Assembly: GCA_031286695.1 (NCBI GenBank)
Contig: JAITTY010000006.1
Coordinates: forward strand, 930,001 to 994,000
DNA: 64,000 bases
Source of the DNA: Sphingobacterium sp.
Lineage (GTDB): Bacteria; Bacteroidota; Bacteroidia; Sphingobacteriales; Sphingobacteriaceae
Direction: 5' to 3'
Shown: positions 55,538 to 64,000 of the stretch, in pieces
Layout of the letters: each line of letters opens with the position of its first letter
How positions within the stretch are numbered: position 1 is the first letter of the stretch
Translations under genes and position numbers: made by a program
The notes under the pieces: generated by a model
Told to the model about the DNA's origin: nothing
Database searches by the model: none
Seen by the model: the letters and a program-made list of their open reading frames with translations, nothing else

Positions 55538-56902
55538 TTATCTAGGGTTTTGTGGTATTTTGGAAATTTCAATGACATCTTCTGGGATGGCAATTGCATA
55601 GCGCTTATCATTGGGTGCTAATGTTCTTGTATCGCCATTAACAGTTCTGGTTAAGGTAATATTTGCGCCATCACGATTTAACCTTTTCAGATCAGCCCAG
55701 CGAAGACCTCTAAACGCTAACTCGCGACGTCTTTCTTCAATGATAGATTTTAAGGCTTCTTCTTTATTAATAAATATGGATGGAGTATATTTTTCTGCTT
55801 TCCATCTTTTGATCCGTAACTTATCAAGTGTCGTGGATGCATCCGTAAGCTTTCCGTCCCGGGCATCACATTCTGCAAGAATGAGTAATTGTTCAGCAGT
55901 CGTCACTCCGATAAATAACCCTGCCCTAGATTGGGAGCCTTTAAAAAGAAAGGAACCTTCTTTGCCTGCTTTAAAGTACATGACCTTTCTCAGGTCTCCA
56001 TCCATATATAGGTTATATAAATCCGGTAATATTCTGACTACAGAATTAATATCAATGTCATTGATGGTCATTGTACCAAAGAACAACATTTCCTCCGGTG
56101 CGTATAATTTAGTTCCGGGAAGAGGAAAAGCATCTGTCGCCTTTAATTTATTGAAGTCGATCAGATTTGAATTATAAGTCAATGCACTTTCTGCATTGTT
56201 TCTTGCCTGTTCATAGTTTCCCATAAATAGGTAAGTACGTGCTAATAAACCGTAGGCAGCAGCCTTTGTGGGAATTGCCGGAAATGTTGAGGTTTCGGGA
56301 AGTAGTGGAATAGCTTCAGTTAGATCTTTTATAATCTGGTCATAAGTTTGTTGCAGGGTCGCCCTTTTTGACTGTAGATTCATGTCCGGGTCTAATCTTA
56401 TAACCATTCCCAGGTCGGCATTCGCTGTTGCGGAATTATATACAGGAGCCCATACCTGGACGCCGTCAAGGTAACGTACTGCCCGTAAAACCATTGCCTG
56501 ACCTCGTACTTTGTCTGCCTCTGTCCCAGTTAGATTATTGTCGGCAAGAGATTGAAGTACTGAGTTACAGACAAAGATTGGACTATAACAGCTTTGCCAG
56601 TTATTGCCAACGGTACCTACGCCTTTAGATACATGATCAGGTTGCCAGGCATATAGCCGTTTGTCACTGTCGTAATAAAGCCCATTGTAGTCTGCATCAG
56701 ATATATATAGATCATCACTACTTACCTGCCCGGCTGAACTAAAGGAGAGGAACATGTTGTTATGTTGCAACAGCGCATTGAGGTCTGCTATAGTTGCCGG
56801 TGTGGTAAGGCGTTTATCTGATTTTTCTTCAAGGAACTTATTGCAGCCTGCCAGCAAACTGCTCAAAGAAAGAAGCATTAAGGTGATGTATTTCTTTTTC
56901 AT
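55538..56902 (-). CDS. SusD/RagB-like nutrient-binding outer-membrane lipoprotein
   Basis: A 454-residue lipoprotein with a lipobox (LLAGC, Cys20). The TPR-like SusD fold shows TKAAAYGLLARTYLFMGNY, LILAECDARDGKLTDASTTL and the C-terminal FRGLRWADLKRLNRDG. It would bind a substrate at the cell surface and pass it to SusC. Directly downstream of susC in the same operon. Confidence 0.92.
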   Translation of the reverse strand: MKKKYITLMLLSLSSLLAGCNKFLEEKSDKRLTTPATIADLNALLQHNNMFLSFSSAGQVSSDDLYISDADYNGLYYDSDKRLYAWQPDHVSKGVGTVGNNWQSCYSPIFVCNSVLQSLADNNLTGTEADKVRGQAMVLRAVRYLDGVQVWAPVYNSATANADLGMVIRLDPDMNLQSKRATLQQTYDQIIKDLTEAIPLLPETSTFPAIPTKAAAYGLLARTYLFMGNYEQARNNAESALTYNSNLIDFNKLKATDAFPLPGTKLYAPEEMLFFGTMTINDIDINSVVRILPDLYNLYMDGDLRKVMYFKAGKEGSFLFKGSQSRAGLFIGVTTAEQLLILAECDARDGKLTDASTTLDKLRIKRWKAEKYTPSIFINKEEALKSIIEERRRELAFRGLRWADLKRLNRDGANITLTRTVNGDTRTLAPNDKRYAIAIPEDVIEISKIPQNPR

Positions 56903-56912
56903 AATGGTAGCA

Positions 56913-59900
56913 TTAAAACTGGGTTCTAAAACCTATTGAATAATTAGCCGGGGTAACATAACGGTTTAGGTTTATGTTAAAATCCGGATCAATACCTGAC
57001 TTGTTTGCTTTCCAGATGATGCCAAGATTACTGGCATTTACAAAAATTTGAAAAGTCTTGAAATTTTTGAGTCTTCGCAGGTTATATGCGAGGTTAATAT
57101 ATTGCAGGCGGACGTGATCTCCTTTTTCAACAAATATGCTGGAACCTTCGAAGAACTGGTCCCGGCTGCTGTTGCTTTCGTAATCAATTGCAGGAATATC
57201 GGTGTGCAATTCGTCTCCCGGTTTTTGCCATCTCAACGCATAATCAGAATGGCCTTTGTAACTGTTGTATAGTTCAGAATAGTTTATGGAACTTCTTCGG
57301 AACCAATACCCGAATTTATATGTTATGCCTATCTGAAGGCTGAGATCCTTAAATGTAAAAGAATTGATCAGCGAACCAAATTTTGTAGGTATGGCTGAGC
57401 CAAAGTATTGCAGGTCTTCCAGTGGCGTTCCTTCACCTGTTATGGAAGGATAATCTGTACTGATCTGACCATTTAAATAACCCCGTGGTGCACCATTTTC
57501 AGGATCAAGGCCAGCCCATTTATAGCCGTACATAGCATATACTGGATGGTCCTTTACACCAGATATAGGAGGGACATTAGTGCTGATATAAAAAACCGCA
57601 AGACTTCGATCCACATTATACTCGGCAATTTTATCCTTATATAAAGAGAAATTCAAAATGGTATTCCATTTAAGAGATGATCCAGTTAGATTAATAGTCT
57701 TTAGCTCTATATCTAAACCATTGCCGTTCATGCTGGCTACATTTCTGAGCATATAGGGGCTAACACCAGTTGTGACATCGATTTGAGACGTGCCAAAAAG
57801 GTTGATGCCTTTTTTGTGATAGTACTCTACAGAGCCGGAAATCCTGTTTGCTTTAGCACGAAAGTCAAGGGCAAGATTGAACATTTTTGATGTTTCCCAT
57901 CTCAGTTCAGGATTATAGTAGTTCTCAAATAAGGCTACAGGTGAATTGGTATAAGAGGAAGGTCGAGGTAGAAATCTGATGGTATTTACCGCAACCATTG
58001 CCGGATCAATATTTCCACTAAAGCCATAAGTTGCTCTTAAGTTCAGAAAGGGCAGAACGTCGACGTTATAAAAAGACTCCTTTGATACATTCCAAGCCAA
58101 CCCTGCAGACCAGAATGGATTCCATTGATCGTTGGTTTTCAGACCAAACAGGTTACTGGCATCTCTTCTTAAACTTCCAGAAAGTATATATTTACCATCA
58201 AATGTATACGCTGCGTTGGCATATTGTGATACAAACCGCTTATCCGTCTCAGTAAGTAGATTGCCATTTTGAATTGTTGATGATCCACCGGTGATTATGT
58301 TAGGATAGGAAAGGGTATAATCTACATTTCCGGTAGTTAAATTGTTTGGATTGTAGCCATAGTATTTTGCCTGGTTACCATTATTATCAATAGATCTTAA
58401 TTCTGCACCGGCAATAGCATTGATGTTGTGTTTTCCATAGGTTCTATCAAAGGCAAGTTGACCTCTTAGATTATGTACGTTCATGCTGTTGCTAGCTTTA
58501 TCTAAGATGTCTCCTTTTGGAACAATGTAGACAGCAGCATTGTTGATTATCTGTGTATAGGAATTGATATAGTCTCTTGCACTATAGCTTTCGAGGTCTG
58601 CCATTCTGGTGCTGTTTCCGGTTTCCCGTTGATACTGATAGTCTATAGTTGCGCTTAATCCGTCAATAAACTGATATTTTACCCCCAGACTGGCCAGTAG
58701 ACTGGAGGTGGTAGATTTTGATGTATTATGTTGCCAATCTGTGAGGGGGTAATAAAGCCAGTCCAATAACTTGCCGTCACCGAAAGAGGCTACATAACTC
58801 ATGTTCCAGTTTTTAGGTACCGCTAGTGGATTTCCATTTTCATCAGCCATCCTTGTATAAGGGAATAGATTTTCAATATCAGCATAACCATACCGTCCCG
58901 ATCCGGTACCTGTTTGGGTATAGTATAGATTTGTAGTTACAGAAAGGTTTTGAACAGGACGATAAGTATTCTGTAACCTGATATTGACTCTATTGTATTT
59001 TTCTTCCAAATTCTCTTTATTCTGATCATATCCTACCGCAGAGAGCCAGGAGAATTTATCCGAACCACCTTGTGCACTAAGGTAATATTGTTGCTTTATG
59101 GAAGGTTTATACATGTATTTGGAAAATTGGCCCCGCACATCAACAGTCCGTAACTGATTAATAGCTGCATTGGCTTCTTCATTGCTGATAACTCCTTTGG
59201 ATGCTTTGTCCAATAAATCCACAACCGGACTGATAGCTGGTTTATTACTTGAACTTAGCTTACTGTCATAAAATCCTCTTTTGAATAATTCTTGTTCCAC
59301 ATCAATAAAATCAGAGGAACTCATTTGACGGACGTAGCCCAGGTCTGGTTTATTCCCAATAGTTAGTGACGCATTTGCTTGTATATTAATAGGGGTTTGA
59401 AATGTCCCTTTTTTGGTAGTGATAACTATTACACCATTTGCAGCTTTTGCTCCCCATATACTCGAAGCGGAAGCATCCTTTAATATCGTTACATTGTCAA
59501 TGATATTGGGGTTGATGTTACTGAGGCTACCTTCGTAGGGGAAGTTATCAACTACGATTAAAGGATCTTTTGGCCCACTGATGGTACTGAGTCCCCGAAT
59601 CATTATTTGACCGTTATAGCCACTTTGGTCCATCATGACACTATTGGCAACATTTGGTAACCTTGAAATGATATCCGTGCCTACCTGCTGGTTTAATAAT
59701 TCATTGTCTACAGTAGAAAATGATCCGGTTGCTCTTTCTTTAGGTATAGATTGGTATCCGGTATTGATCACATCTGCGGTTTCCATTACTATGTTTGTAG
59801 CGGTCAGTTGAATATCTCCGATATTACCATTGACTTCGATATCCTGCGGCTCGTAACCCAGCATTTTTATCGTCAGGTGATCACCATCCAAAACGGCAAT

Positions 59901-60431
59901 TTCAAAAGCCCCTGATCCGCTGGTGCTGGTAGCCTGGCCACCAGTGGAAGAAATTATGGTAGCTCCTGCCAGAGGATTGCCAGCTTGATCAAGTACTCTC
60001 CCTGATTTCTTTGTAGGTTGTTCTTCTTTTTTGCCTGGAGTATTATCAGGAGCTGGCCTTTGACGTATAATGATGTTCTTACCCTTGATCTCATAATCAA
60101 GGCTTTCTGGTTGATTTTTGAAGATCTCCCGCATAGCCTGGTCAATGCTTACCCCTTTAAGGTTAACGGTTACTGGTCTGGTTTTGGTAAGCGTAGCCGA
60201 TGGTGCCATAATGGAATAATCCGTTTGGGCACGAAGCTTTTTAATCACCTGCTCCAGAGACTCGTTTTTGGCCGATAAGTTAATGTTCTGCGCGCGGGTA
60301 ATATTACTCGCAGCAAAAAGAGATACACATAAGGTCAGTACCCTTAGCGAATGGGCATATGAGGGAAGTTTCTGTTTACTTTCCTGTAGGTTGAAGCACC
60401 TGCCGCCCATAGAATGAAATAAACCATTCAT
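56913..60431 (-). CDS. SusC/RagA-like TonB-dependent transporter with STN domain
   Basis: A 1172-residue outer-membrane transporter. After a signal anchor (residues 30-48), an STN signalling domain (about 50-125) shows SLEQVIKKLRAQTDYSIM. A carboxypeptidase-like domain follows (about 140-220), then the plug with LIVVDNFPYEG and KDASASSIWGAKAANGVIVI, then the beta-barrel. The STN domain contacts the FecR anti-sigma factor, so transport state regulates its own operon. It forms a pair with the SusD-like gene. Substrate unknown; no polysaccharide-degrading enzymes are adjacent. Confidence 0.93.
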   Translation of the reverse strand: MNGLFHSMGGRCFNLQESKQKLPSYAHSLRVLTLCVSLFAASNITRAQNINLSAKNESLEQVIKKLRAQTDYSIMAPSATLTKTRPVTVNLKGVSIDQAMREIFKNQPESLDYEIKGKNIIIRQRPAPDNTPGKKEEQPTKKSGRVLDQAGNPLAGATIISSTGGQATSTSGSGAFEIAVLDGDHLTIKMLGYEPQDIEVNGNIGDIQLTATNIVMETADVINTGYQSIPKERATGSFSTVDNELLNQQVGTDIISRLPNVANSVMMDQSGYNGQIMIRGLSTISGPKDPLIVVDNFPYEGSLSNINPNIIDNVTILKDASASSIWGAKAANGVIVITTKKGTFQTPINIQANASLTIGNKPDLGYVRQMSSSDFIDVEQELFKRGFYDSKLSSSNKPAISPVVDLLDKASKGVISNEEANAAINQLRTVDVRGQFSKYMYKPSIKQQYYLSAQGGSDKFSWLSAVGYDQNKENLEEKYNRVNIRLQNTYRPVQNLSVTTNLYYTQTGTGSGRYGYADIENLFPYTRMADENGNPLAVPKNWNMSYVASFGDGKLLDWLYYPLTDWQHNTSKSTTSSLLASLGVKYQFIDGLSATIDYQYQRETGNSTRMADLESYSARDYINSYTQIINNAAVYIVPKGDILDKASNSMNVHNLRGQLAFDRTYGKHNINAIAGAELRSIDNNGNQAKYYGYNPNNLTTGNVDYTLSYPNIITGGSSTIQNGNLLTETDKRFVSQYANAAYTFDGKYILSGSLRRDASNLFGLKTNDQWNPFWSAGLAWNVSKESFYNVDVLPFLNLRATYGFSGNIDPAMVAVNTIRFLPRPSSYTNSPVALFENYYNPELRWETSKMFNLALDFRAKANRISGSVEYYHKKGINLFGTSQIDVTTGVSPYMLRNVASMNGNGLDIELKTINLTGSSLKWNTILNFSLYKDKIAEYNVDRSLAVFYISTNVPPISGVKDHPVYAMYGYKWAGLDPENGAPRGYLNGQISTDYPSITGEGTPLEDLQYFGSAIPTKFGSLINSFTFKDLSLQIGITYKFGYWFRRSSINYSELYNSYKGHSDYALRWQKPGDELHTDIPAIDYESNSSRDQFFEGSSIFVEKGDHVRLQYINLAYNLRRLKNFKTFQIFVNASNLGIIWKANKSGIDPDFNINLNRYVTPANYSIGFRTQF

Positions 60432-60551
60432 AATTTTTTGGTTAATGGATACAAATTATACCTGTTGACAATAATGCCGACAATGAGTAAGTTTGTATCA
60501 GGGTTTAAAATGTTAGATTGTCTGAATTTTTTAATTTTTTACCCGATACCC

Positions 60552-60577
60552 GCCGGGACTGCGCTAACAGTCCCGGC
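60552..60577 (-). promoter_or_regulatory. Stem-loop between fecR and susC
   Basis: gccgggactg-cgctaa-cagtcccggc is a perfect 10-bp stem. On the minus strand it lies after the FecR stop and before SusC and lacks a T run, so it is more likely an RNA processing, stability or attenuation element than a terminator. A T run exists only for the plus strand. Confidence 0.5.
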
Positions 60578-60613
60578 ATTTTTATGGTACCCTGGCAAAC
60601 ATATGAAACGTCT

Positions 60614-61771
60614 TTATCGCTTTGTTACCGTAATCCTCCTTCCTTGTATTTTAAATGAAAGCGCTCCCACAGTTGAAATAGCATCCAATATTTCTGATAA
60701 TTTTCTGTCCTTCGGTATTTCCATCATAAACAGCTCCTCTGATATACTGGCAGGATAGTCAATGTCTACATCATACCAGCGTTCAAGGTGTTTAAAGATC
60801 TGCCCTAAAGTGAGATCATTAAAAACAAACAGGTTCTTTGTCCAGCCGATATAATCCTGTCCATTGACATTCTTTAAATTGAACTTACCATCCCCAAGGC
60901 GAGCAAGCTGATTGGGAGAAAGAATGGCAGATCCCTTTGAATTAGTAGCCTGTACCAGTACCTTTCCTTCGAGTAAGGCTGTTTCGATCGGTTCATGCTC
61001 GTATGCCTGTACATTAAAATGGGTACCCAGCACCGTAACTACCTGCCCGGTAGATTGTACCTTAAATGGCTTGGCTGGATTATGACTAACTTCAAAATAT
61101 CCTTCACCCTTTAGCTTCACGAGCCTTTCCGACCCGTTAAATCTGGTAGGATAGGAGAAAATAGACCCCGAATTTAGTTGTACCCTTGTGCCATCTTCTA
61201 GTTTTAGGCTATATATACCGCCATTCGGTACTTCAATAGTAGCCTGTAATACCTCATCAGTTTGGGTAATGGCCTCTCCATCCTGGTAGGCGATACTATT
61301 ACCCTCAATACTTACCCCGGATTTGCTATCTTTTAATTCAAAGCGCTTGCCGTTGGAAAGGGTTAGGGTTGCCTTATTGCTTCCGGGTAAAACATCACCT
61401 CCGTATATACTGGTCAGCTGCGGTGCCGCTGTTTTATTATTCCAAAAGACAAAAGTTAAGGTCATACCTACAATAAGAACAGCCGCAGCAGCCGCAATCC
61501 ATTTTAATGGGATAACCTTTCTTTTCTGCTCTGGAGCTGGAGGCATAGCTCCCTGAATACTGTACCAGCTATTACTGACCAGTTGCATTACTTTATCATC
61601 CGTAATTTTTGAGGTAAGTTCATTATCCATTCGCAGGTAGTCATTGATCAGACGATCCAGCTCCTGGCTATTACCGGTGGACTCAAAATAATCATAGAGC
61701 TGCTTGATCTCTTCCTTAGTGGCAGAACCGGCAACATACTTGTCAAATAGCTGTTTAATATTTTGCTCCAT
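60614..61771 (-). CDS. FecR-family anti-sigma factor
   Basis: A 385-residue protein. The cytoplasmic N-terminal anti-sigma part (about 1-85) has LFDKYVAGSATKEEIKQL. One membrane helix lies at about residues 90-110 (WIAAAAAVLIVGMTL). The periplasmic FecR domain shows PNGGIYSLKLEDGTRVQLNS, YPTRFNGSERLVKLKGEGYF and VLGTHFNVQAYEHEP. It should hold the sigma factor at 61872 and release it on a signal from the STN domain of the transporter. Confidence 0.93.
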   Translation of the reverse strand: MEQNIKQLFDKYVAGSATKEEIKQLYDYFESTGNSQELDRLINDYLRMDNELTSKITDDKVMQLVSNSWYSIQGAMPPAPEQKRKVIPLKWIAAAAAVLIVGMTLTFVFWNNKTAAPQLTSIYGGDVLPGSNKATLTLSNGKRFELKDSKSGVSIEGNSIAYQDGEAITQTDEVLQATIEVPNGGIYSLKLEDGTRVQLNSGSIFSYPTRFNGSERLVKLKGEGYFEVSHNPAKPFKVQSTGQVVTVLGTHFNVQAYEHEPIETALLEGKVLVQATNSKGSAILSPNQLARLGDGKFNLKNVNGQDYIGWTKNLFVFNDLTLGQIFKHLERWYDVDIDYPASISEELFMMEIPKDRKLSEILDAISTVGALSFKIQGRRITVTKR

Positions 61772-61871
61772 GATCTTTTCGATTAGGTGTATATAGGAAA
61801 TACACCTAGCTCAGAACAATTAGCTATACGAAAATGGGAAAATTTGAAAGTATTTGATAAGTTACTGACAG

Positions 61872-62447
61872 CTAGCTTAATAAAATAGCGGCTAGTAATA
61901 GGGAATGGGTAAGAAGTTGTGCTTTTAATTGCTTGTTTGCCTGCTGGATGAGCTGATTGATGGTATTGGGACTGATCCCTAATTGTTCACTGATTTCTTT
62001 ATAAGACAGCCCTTCCATCTTATGCAGGGTAAATACTTCTTTCTGTCTTGGGGTTAATTTTTCCAGGGCAGCTTGTAGGGCCAGCTCGGTTTCCTTACCC
62101 TCTAGTTGCTGTTCAATGGGAGAGTAAGCTTCCTCAAATCCATGATGCTGCTCGTACAATTGTTGAGAAAGGGCCTTTCTAAAGCTGTTTTTACAATAGT
62201 TGCCTGCAATGGTGTAGAGAAAGGCTCCGAATGATAGTTCCGGATCAAGCCGATCCCGAACTTCCCAAACTTTTAAAAAGACATCCTGTAAGATATCGGC
62301 GGCAAGTTCTTCCGATTTAAGTAGTTGTAGTAGTCGATGGGTTAACTTTCCGGCATACTGAAAATATAATTGCTCAAAGGCAGCCTGATCGCCTGATTTT
62401 ACGCGATAGATAAGTTCTTTTTCAGAAAGTACGATAACAGGCTTCAT
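61872..62447 (-). CDS. ECF RNA polymerase sigma-70 factor
   Basis: A 191-residue extracytoplasmic-function sigma factor. Region 2 has FEQLYFQYAGKLTHRLLQLL and ILQDVFLKVWEVRD; region 4 has LTPRQKEVFTLHKMEGLSY and ISEQLGISPNTINQLIQQA. It is upstream of fecR and susC in the usual order and directs their transcription. The start MKPVIVLSEKE is the first of the frame. Confidence 0.93.
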   Translation of the reverse strand: MKPVIVLSEKELIYRVKSGDQAAFEQLYFQYAGKLTHRLLQLLKSEELAADILQDVFLKVWEVRDRLDPELSFGAFLYTIAGNYCKNSFRKALSQQLYEQHHGFEEAYSPIEQQLEGKETELALQAALEKLTPRQKEVFTLHKMEGLSYKEISEQLGISPNTINQLIQQANKQLKAQLLTHSLLLAAILLS

Positions 62448-62641
62448 TAAGTAATCTGGTTAATTACAAATTCAATCTGGCAGTATATGATACGGGATAA
62501 TTTACAAAAGGTTCCTGCTGAGCAGAGTGGTAGCATCTAACAATAATTCAAATATGGGAATTGTGAATCTTAAATGCAATTTTATTTAATAATAAAAACT
62601 TAGGTATAGATATTTGTTAAGGATACTTCTAACATAAATAA

Positions 62642-62657
62642 GGCCGGCTAACCGGCC
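62642..62657 (-). terminator. Terminator after the 125-residue hypothetical gene
   Basis: ggccgg-ctaa-ccggcc gives a perfect 6-bp GC stem; on the minus strand it is followed by ttatttat. It lies just after the stop at 62663. Confidence 0.6.
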
Positions 62658-62662
62658 CTAAA

Positions 62663-63040
62663 TTATAATAACTTGAATGCAATGGTGGTTTGGATTGATC
62701 CGGTCATCTTTTTTGTAGCATTATCGTACCTGAGATCACCAATCATATTTTCCCGCAACTCTTTAGCCCGACGAGGCTCTGGATTATCAGGAATTGTTGG
62801 GAACGTGATTGGCCCACGAGTCACTAATGCGGAGGCGAAAGCATAGCCCCAAAATTTAACAACCTCAATTGGGGCTGTTTTAATATACTCTTTTTCATTA
62901 GGAGTAAGGTCGAACTTGTCCTCCATCCAGGACACAAAATCCGATGCTACTTGATCGGTTTGTAAAATAAGTTCTGCGTTTGAAAGTGCGTAAAGGCTTG
63001 CAGTAACTTCTGCAACCCCCGCTGGTGTAAGTTTTGGCAT
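62663..63040 (-). CDS. Hypothetical 125-residue protein
   Basis: A protein with no signal peptide or membrane helix. The N-terminal half is helical (ASLYALSNAELILQTDQVAS), the C-terminal half more polar and Pro/Arg-rich, including PEPRRAKELRENM. I do not recognise it. It stands alone with its own terminator, beside a divergent LytTR regulator whose start is 73 bases away. It might be controlled by that regulator. Confidence 0.6.
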   Translation of the reverse strand: MPKLTPAGVAEVTASLYALSNAELILQTDQVASDFVSWMEDKFDLTPNEKEYIKTAPIEVVKFWGYAFASALVTRGPITFPTIPDNPEPRRAKELRENMIGDLRYDNATKKMTGSIQTTIAFKLL

Positions 63041-63112
63041 AATTGATATATTAATTAAATTAATAATACAATTATTGTGCCTTTGGCAATTTGTTTGCTT
63101 AAGATATTGCCT

Positions 63113-63958
63113 ATGACTAACGAATCAACAATTTTAGACCGATTTCTATTTCGTTTTATTGCAGTTCTGATCGCCTCTTTATATGTTTCAGAATTGGGAA
63201 GTATACACAGTATTTTTGAGCGTTTGCTGACCAGGGAATTTTATTATGAATTTGGAGTGACTTTACTCATTGGGATTACCGTAACGGAGCTGATTTATCG
63301 CATCAACTATTACCTGAGCAGGAAATATCCACTACACGACCATACCGGAATGAGAATTTTGCTCCAGGTCGTTTTTGGTTTGGCAATTCCTGCCGTTGCC
63401 GTTTTCTTAATGGCCGCGCTGTATTTTGGTGTGAACGGGATCAATATTTTCAAGACAGATTACCTGGTATTCGTTTTTCCCCTGGTAATTGTCTTATTGA
63501 TATTATTGAATTTGTTATTTATACTGGTTCCTTATTTTGTTCATGCCTTCCGGCTGCAGCAGGCAAACAAGATGCAGTTGGGTGTGACAGGCTCGACAAG
63601 CCCATTGGTTTCAGGTAGTAATATTATAAAAGTATTTGAAGGATCGAGTGTATTGCATATAGATGGGAGCGAGGTGCAACTGGCCTATATTATTGAGGGA
63701 AAAGTGCTCGTTAAAATATCCAATAAGGGCGAGTTACTGACAGATTATACCCTGGATGAATTGGAAGGTATTTTGTCACCAGATCAATTTTTCAGAATTA
63801 ACCGGAAACTAATTGCCCACAAAGATTGCTGTATCAGTTATAAAACTGAGAGCTATGGAAAATTAGCTGTAGAAATAATACCGGTTACGCCAGTGCCGGC
63901 AATTGTAAGTCAATTGAAAGCAAAAGCATTTAAGCAGTGGGTAGGCGGTCGATTTTAA
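63113..63958 (+). CDS. Membrane-bound LytTR transcriptional regulator
   Basis: About 281 residues from ATG 63113 (a GTG at 63077 is in frame but adds an unlikely N-terminus). Four predicted membrane helices occupy about residues 12-150. The C-terminal LytTR domain (about 180-280) has VQLAYIIEGKVLVKISNKGE and DQFFRINRKLIAHKDC. There is no receiver domain, so it would regulate directly from the membrane. It is divergent from the 125-residue hypothetical. The right end of the window contains no further gene in full. Confidence 0.85.
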   Translation: MTNESTILDRFLFRFIAVLIASLYVSELGSIHSIFERLLTREFYYEFGVTLLIGITVTELIYRINYYLSRKYPLHDHTGMRILLQVVFGLAIPAVAVFLMAALYFGVNGINIFKTDYLVFVFPLVIVLLILLNLLFILVPYFVHAFRLQQANKMQLGVTGSTSPLVSGSNIIKVFEGSSVLHIDGSEVQLAYIIEGKVLVKISNKGELLTDYTLDELEGILSPDQFFRINRKLIAHKDCCISYKTESYGKLAVEIIPVTPVPAIVSQLKAKAFKQWVGGRF

Positions 63959-64000
63959 TTTATGGAAAATGCACTTTTGTTAAGGGGCACTACATCAAAA

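Noticed and set aside
60438..60758. 106-codon plus-strand frame across the fecR/susC gap
   Set aside because: It lies opposite the fecR 3' end and the stem-loop, with no family features, so it is a shadow frame.
1..64000. CRISPR array, rRNA, tRNA or intact insertion sequence
   Set aside because: No regularly spaced repeats, no conserved RNA segments and no transposase frame were seen in the window.

Overview
The window looks like a piece of a Bacteroidota chromosome, most likely Sphingobacteriaceae (Pedobacter/Sphingobacterium-like). The reasons are the AT-rich non-coding DNA, a SusC/SusD pair with a FecR/sigma-70 regulator, a CTnDOT-type tra operon with RteC, -7 elements of the TAnnTTTG type, a grasp-with-spasm peptide cluster, and genes mostly without Shine-Dalgarno sequences.

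Region 1 (1-12985) is mostly chromosomal housekeeping. A 5'-truncated ferredoxin-type reductase and acetoacetate-CoA ligase stand beside a carboxyltransferase subunit (methylcrotonyl-CoA carboxylase type), an acyl-CoA dehydrogenase, an HMG-CoA lyase and an enoyl-CoA hydratase-like protein. Together they fit leucine/isovalerate breakdown to acetyl-CoA and acetoacetate, with the ligase re-activating acetoacetate. Next come a small membrane protein, a four-gene operon (ABC ATPase, permease, YtrA-type GntR regulator, membrane-anchored protein), a LacI-type regulator and a small lipoprotein.

Region 2 (about 13100-36600) is an integrative/conjugative element region. At its left edge lie a 164-bp IS21-like terminal-repeat remnant and a two-gene cassette of a trypsin-like protease and a HEPN-like protein with an R-x4-H motif. 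After that a long minus-strand operon reads from rteC down through traE, a very large methylase/helicase protein, traF, traG, three tandem TraI-like genes, traJ, K, L, M and N, and several small element genes. No relaxase, coupling protein or integrase is visible in the window.

Region 3 (36963-48114) is a ribosomal peptide (RiPP) cluster of the grasp-with-spasm type. Two precursors with double-glycine leaders precede an ATP-grasp enzyme, a SPASM protein without a radical-SAM motif, two related TPR proteins, a tiny overlapping gene, and an export system of C39-peptidase ABC transporter, HlyD and TolC. An XRE regulator is divergent.

Region 4 (48339-53445) holds a full-length LanB-type dehydratase, a LytTR response regulator with its sensor kinase, and an unmarked 49-residue Thr/Ser/Cys-rich peptide gene with a strong terminator. 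Beyond it are LytTR-like direct repeats in front of a possible promoter. I read this as a second, lanthipeptide-like locus with its own signalling pair.

Region 5 (53825-63958) contains a small exported protein of the DUF6520 type, then on the minus strand a sigma factor, FecR, SusC (with STN domain), SusD and a TlpA-like thioredoxin, forming a TonB-dependent uptake locus. The window ends with an unknown 125-residue protein and a membrane-bound LytTR regulator. No tRNA, rRNA, CRISPR array or intact insertion sequence was recognised.
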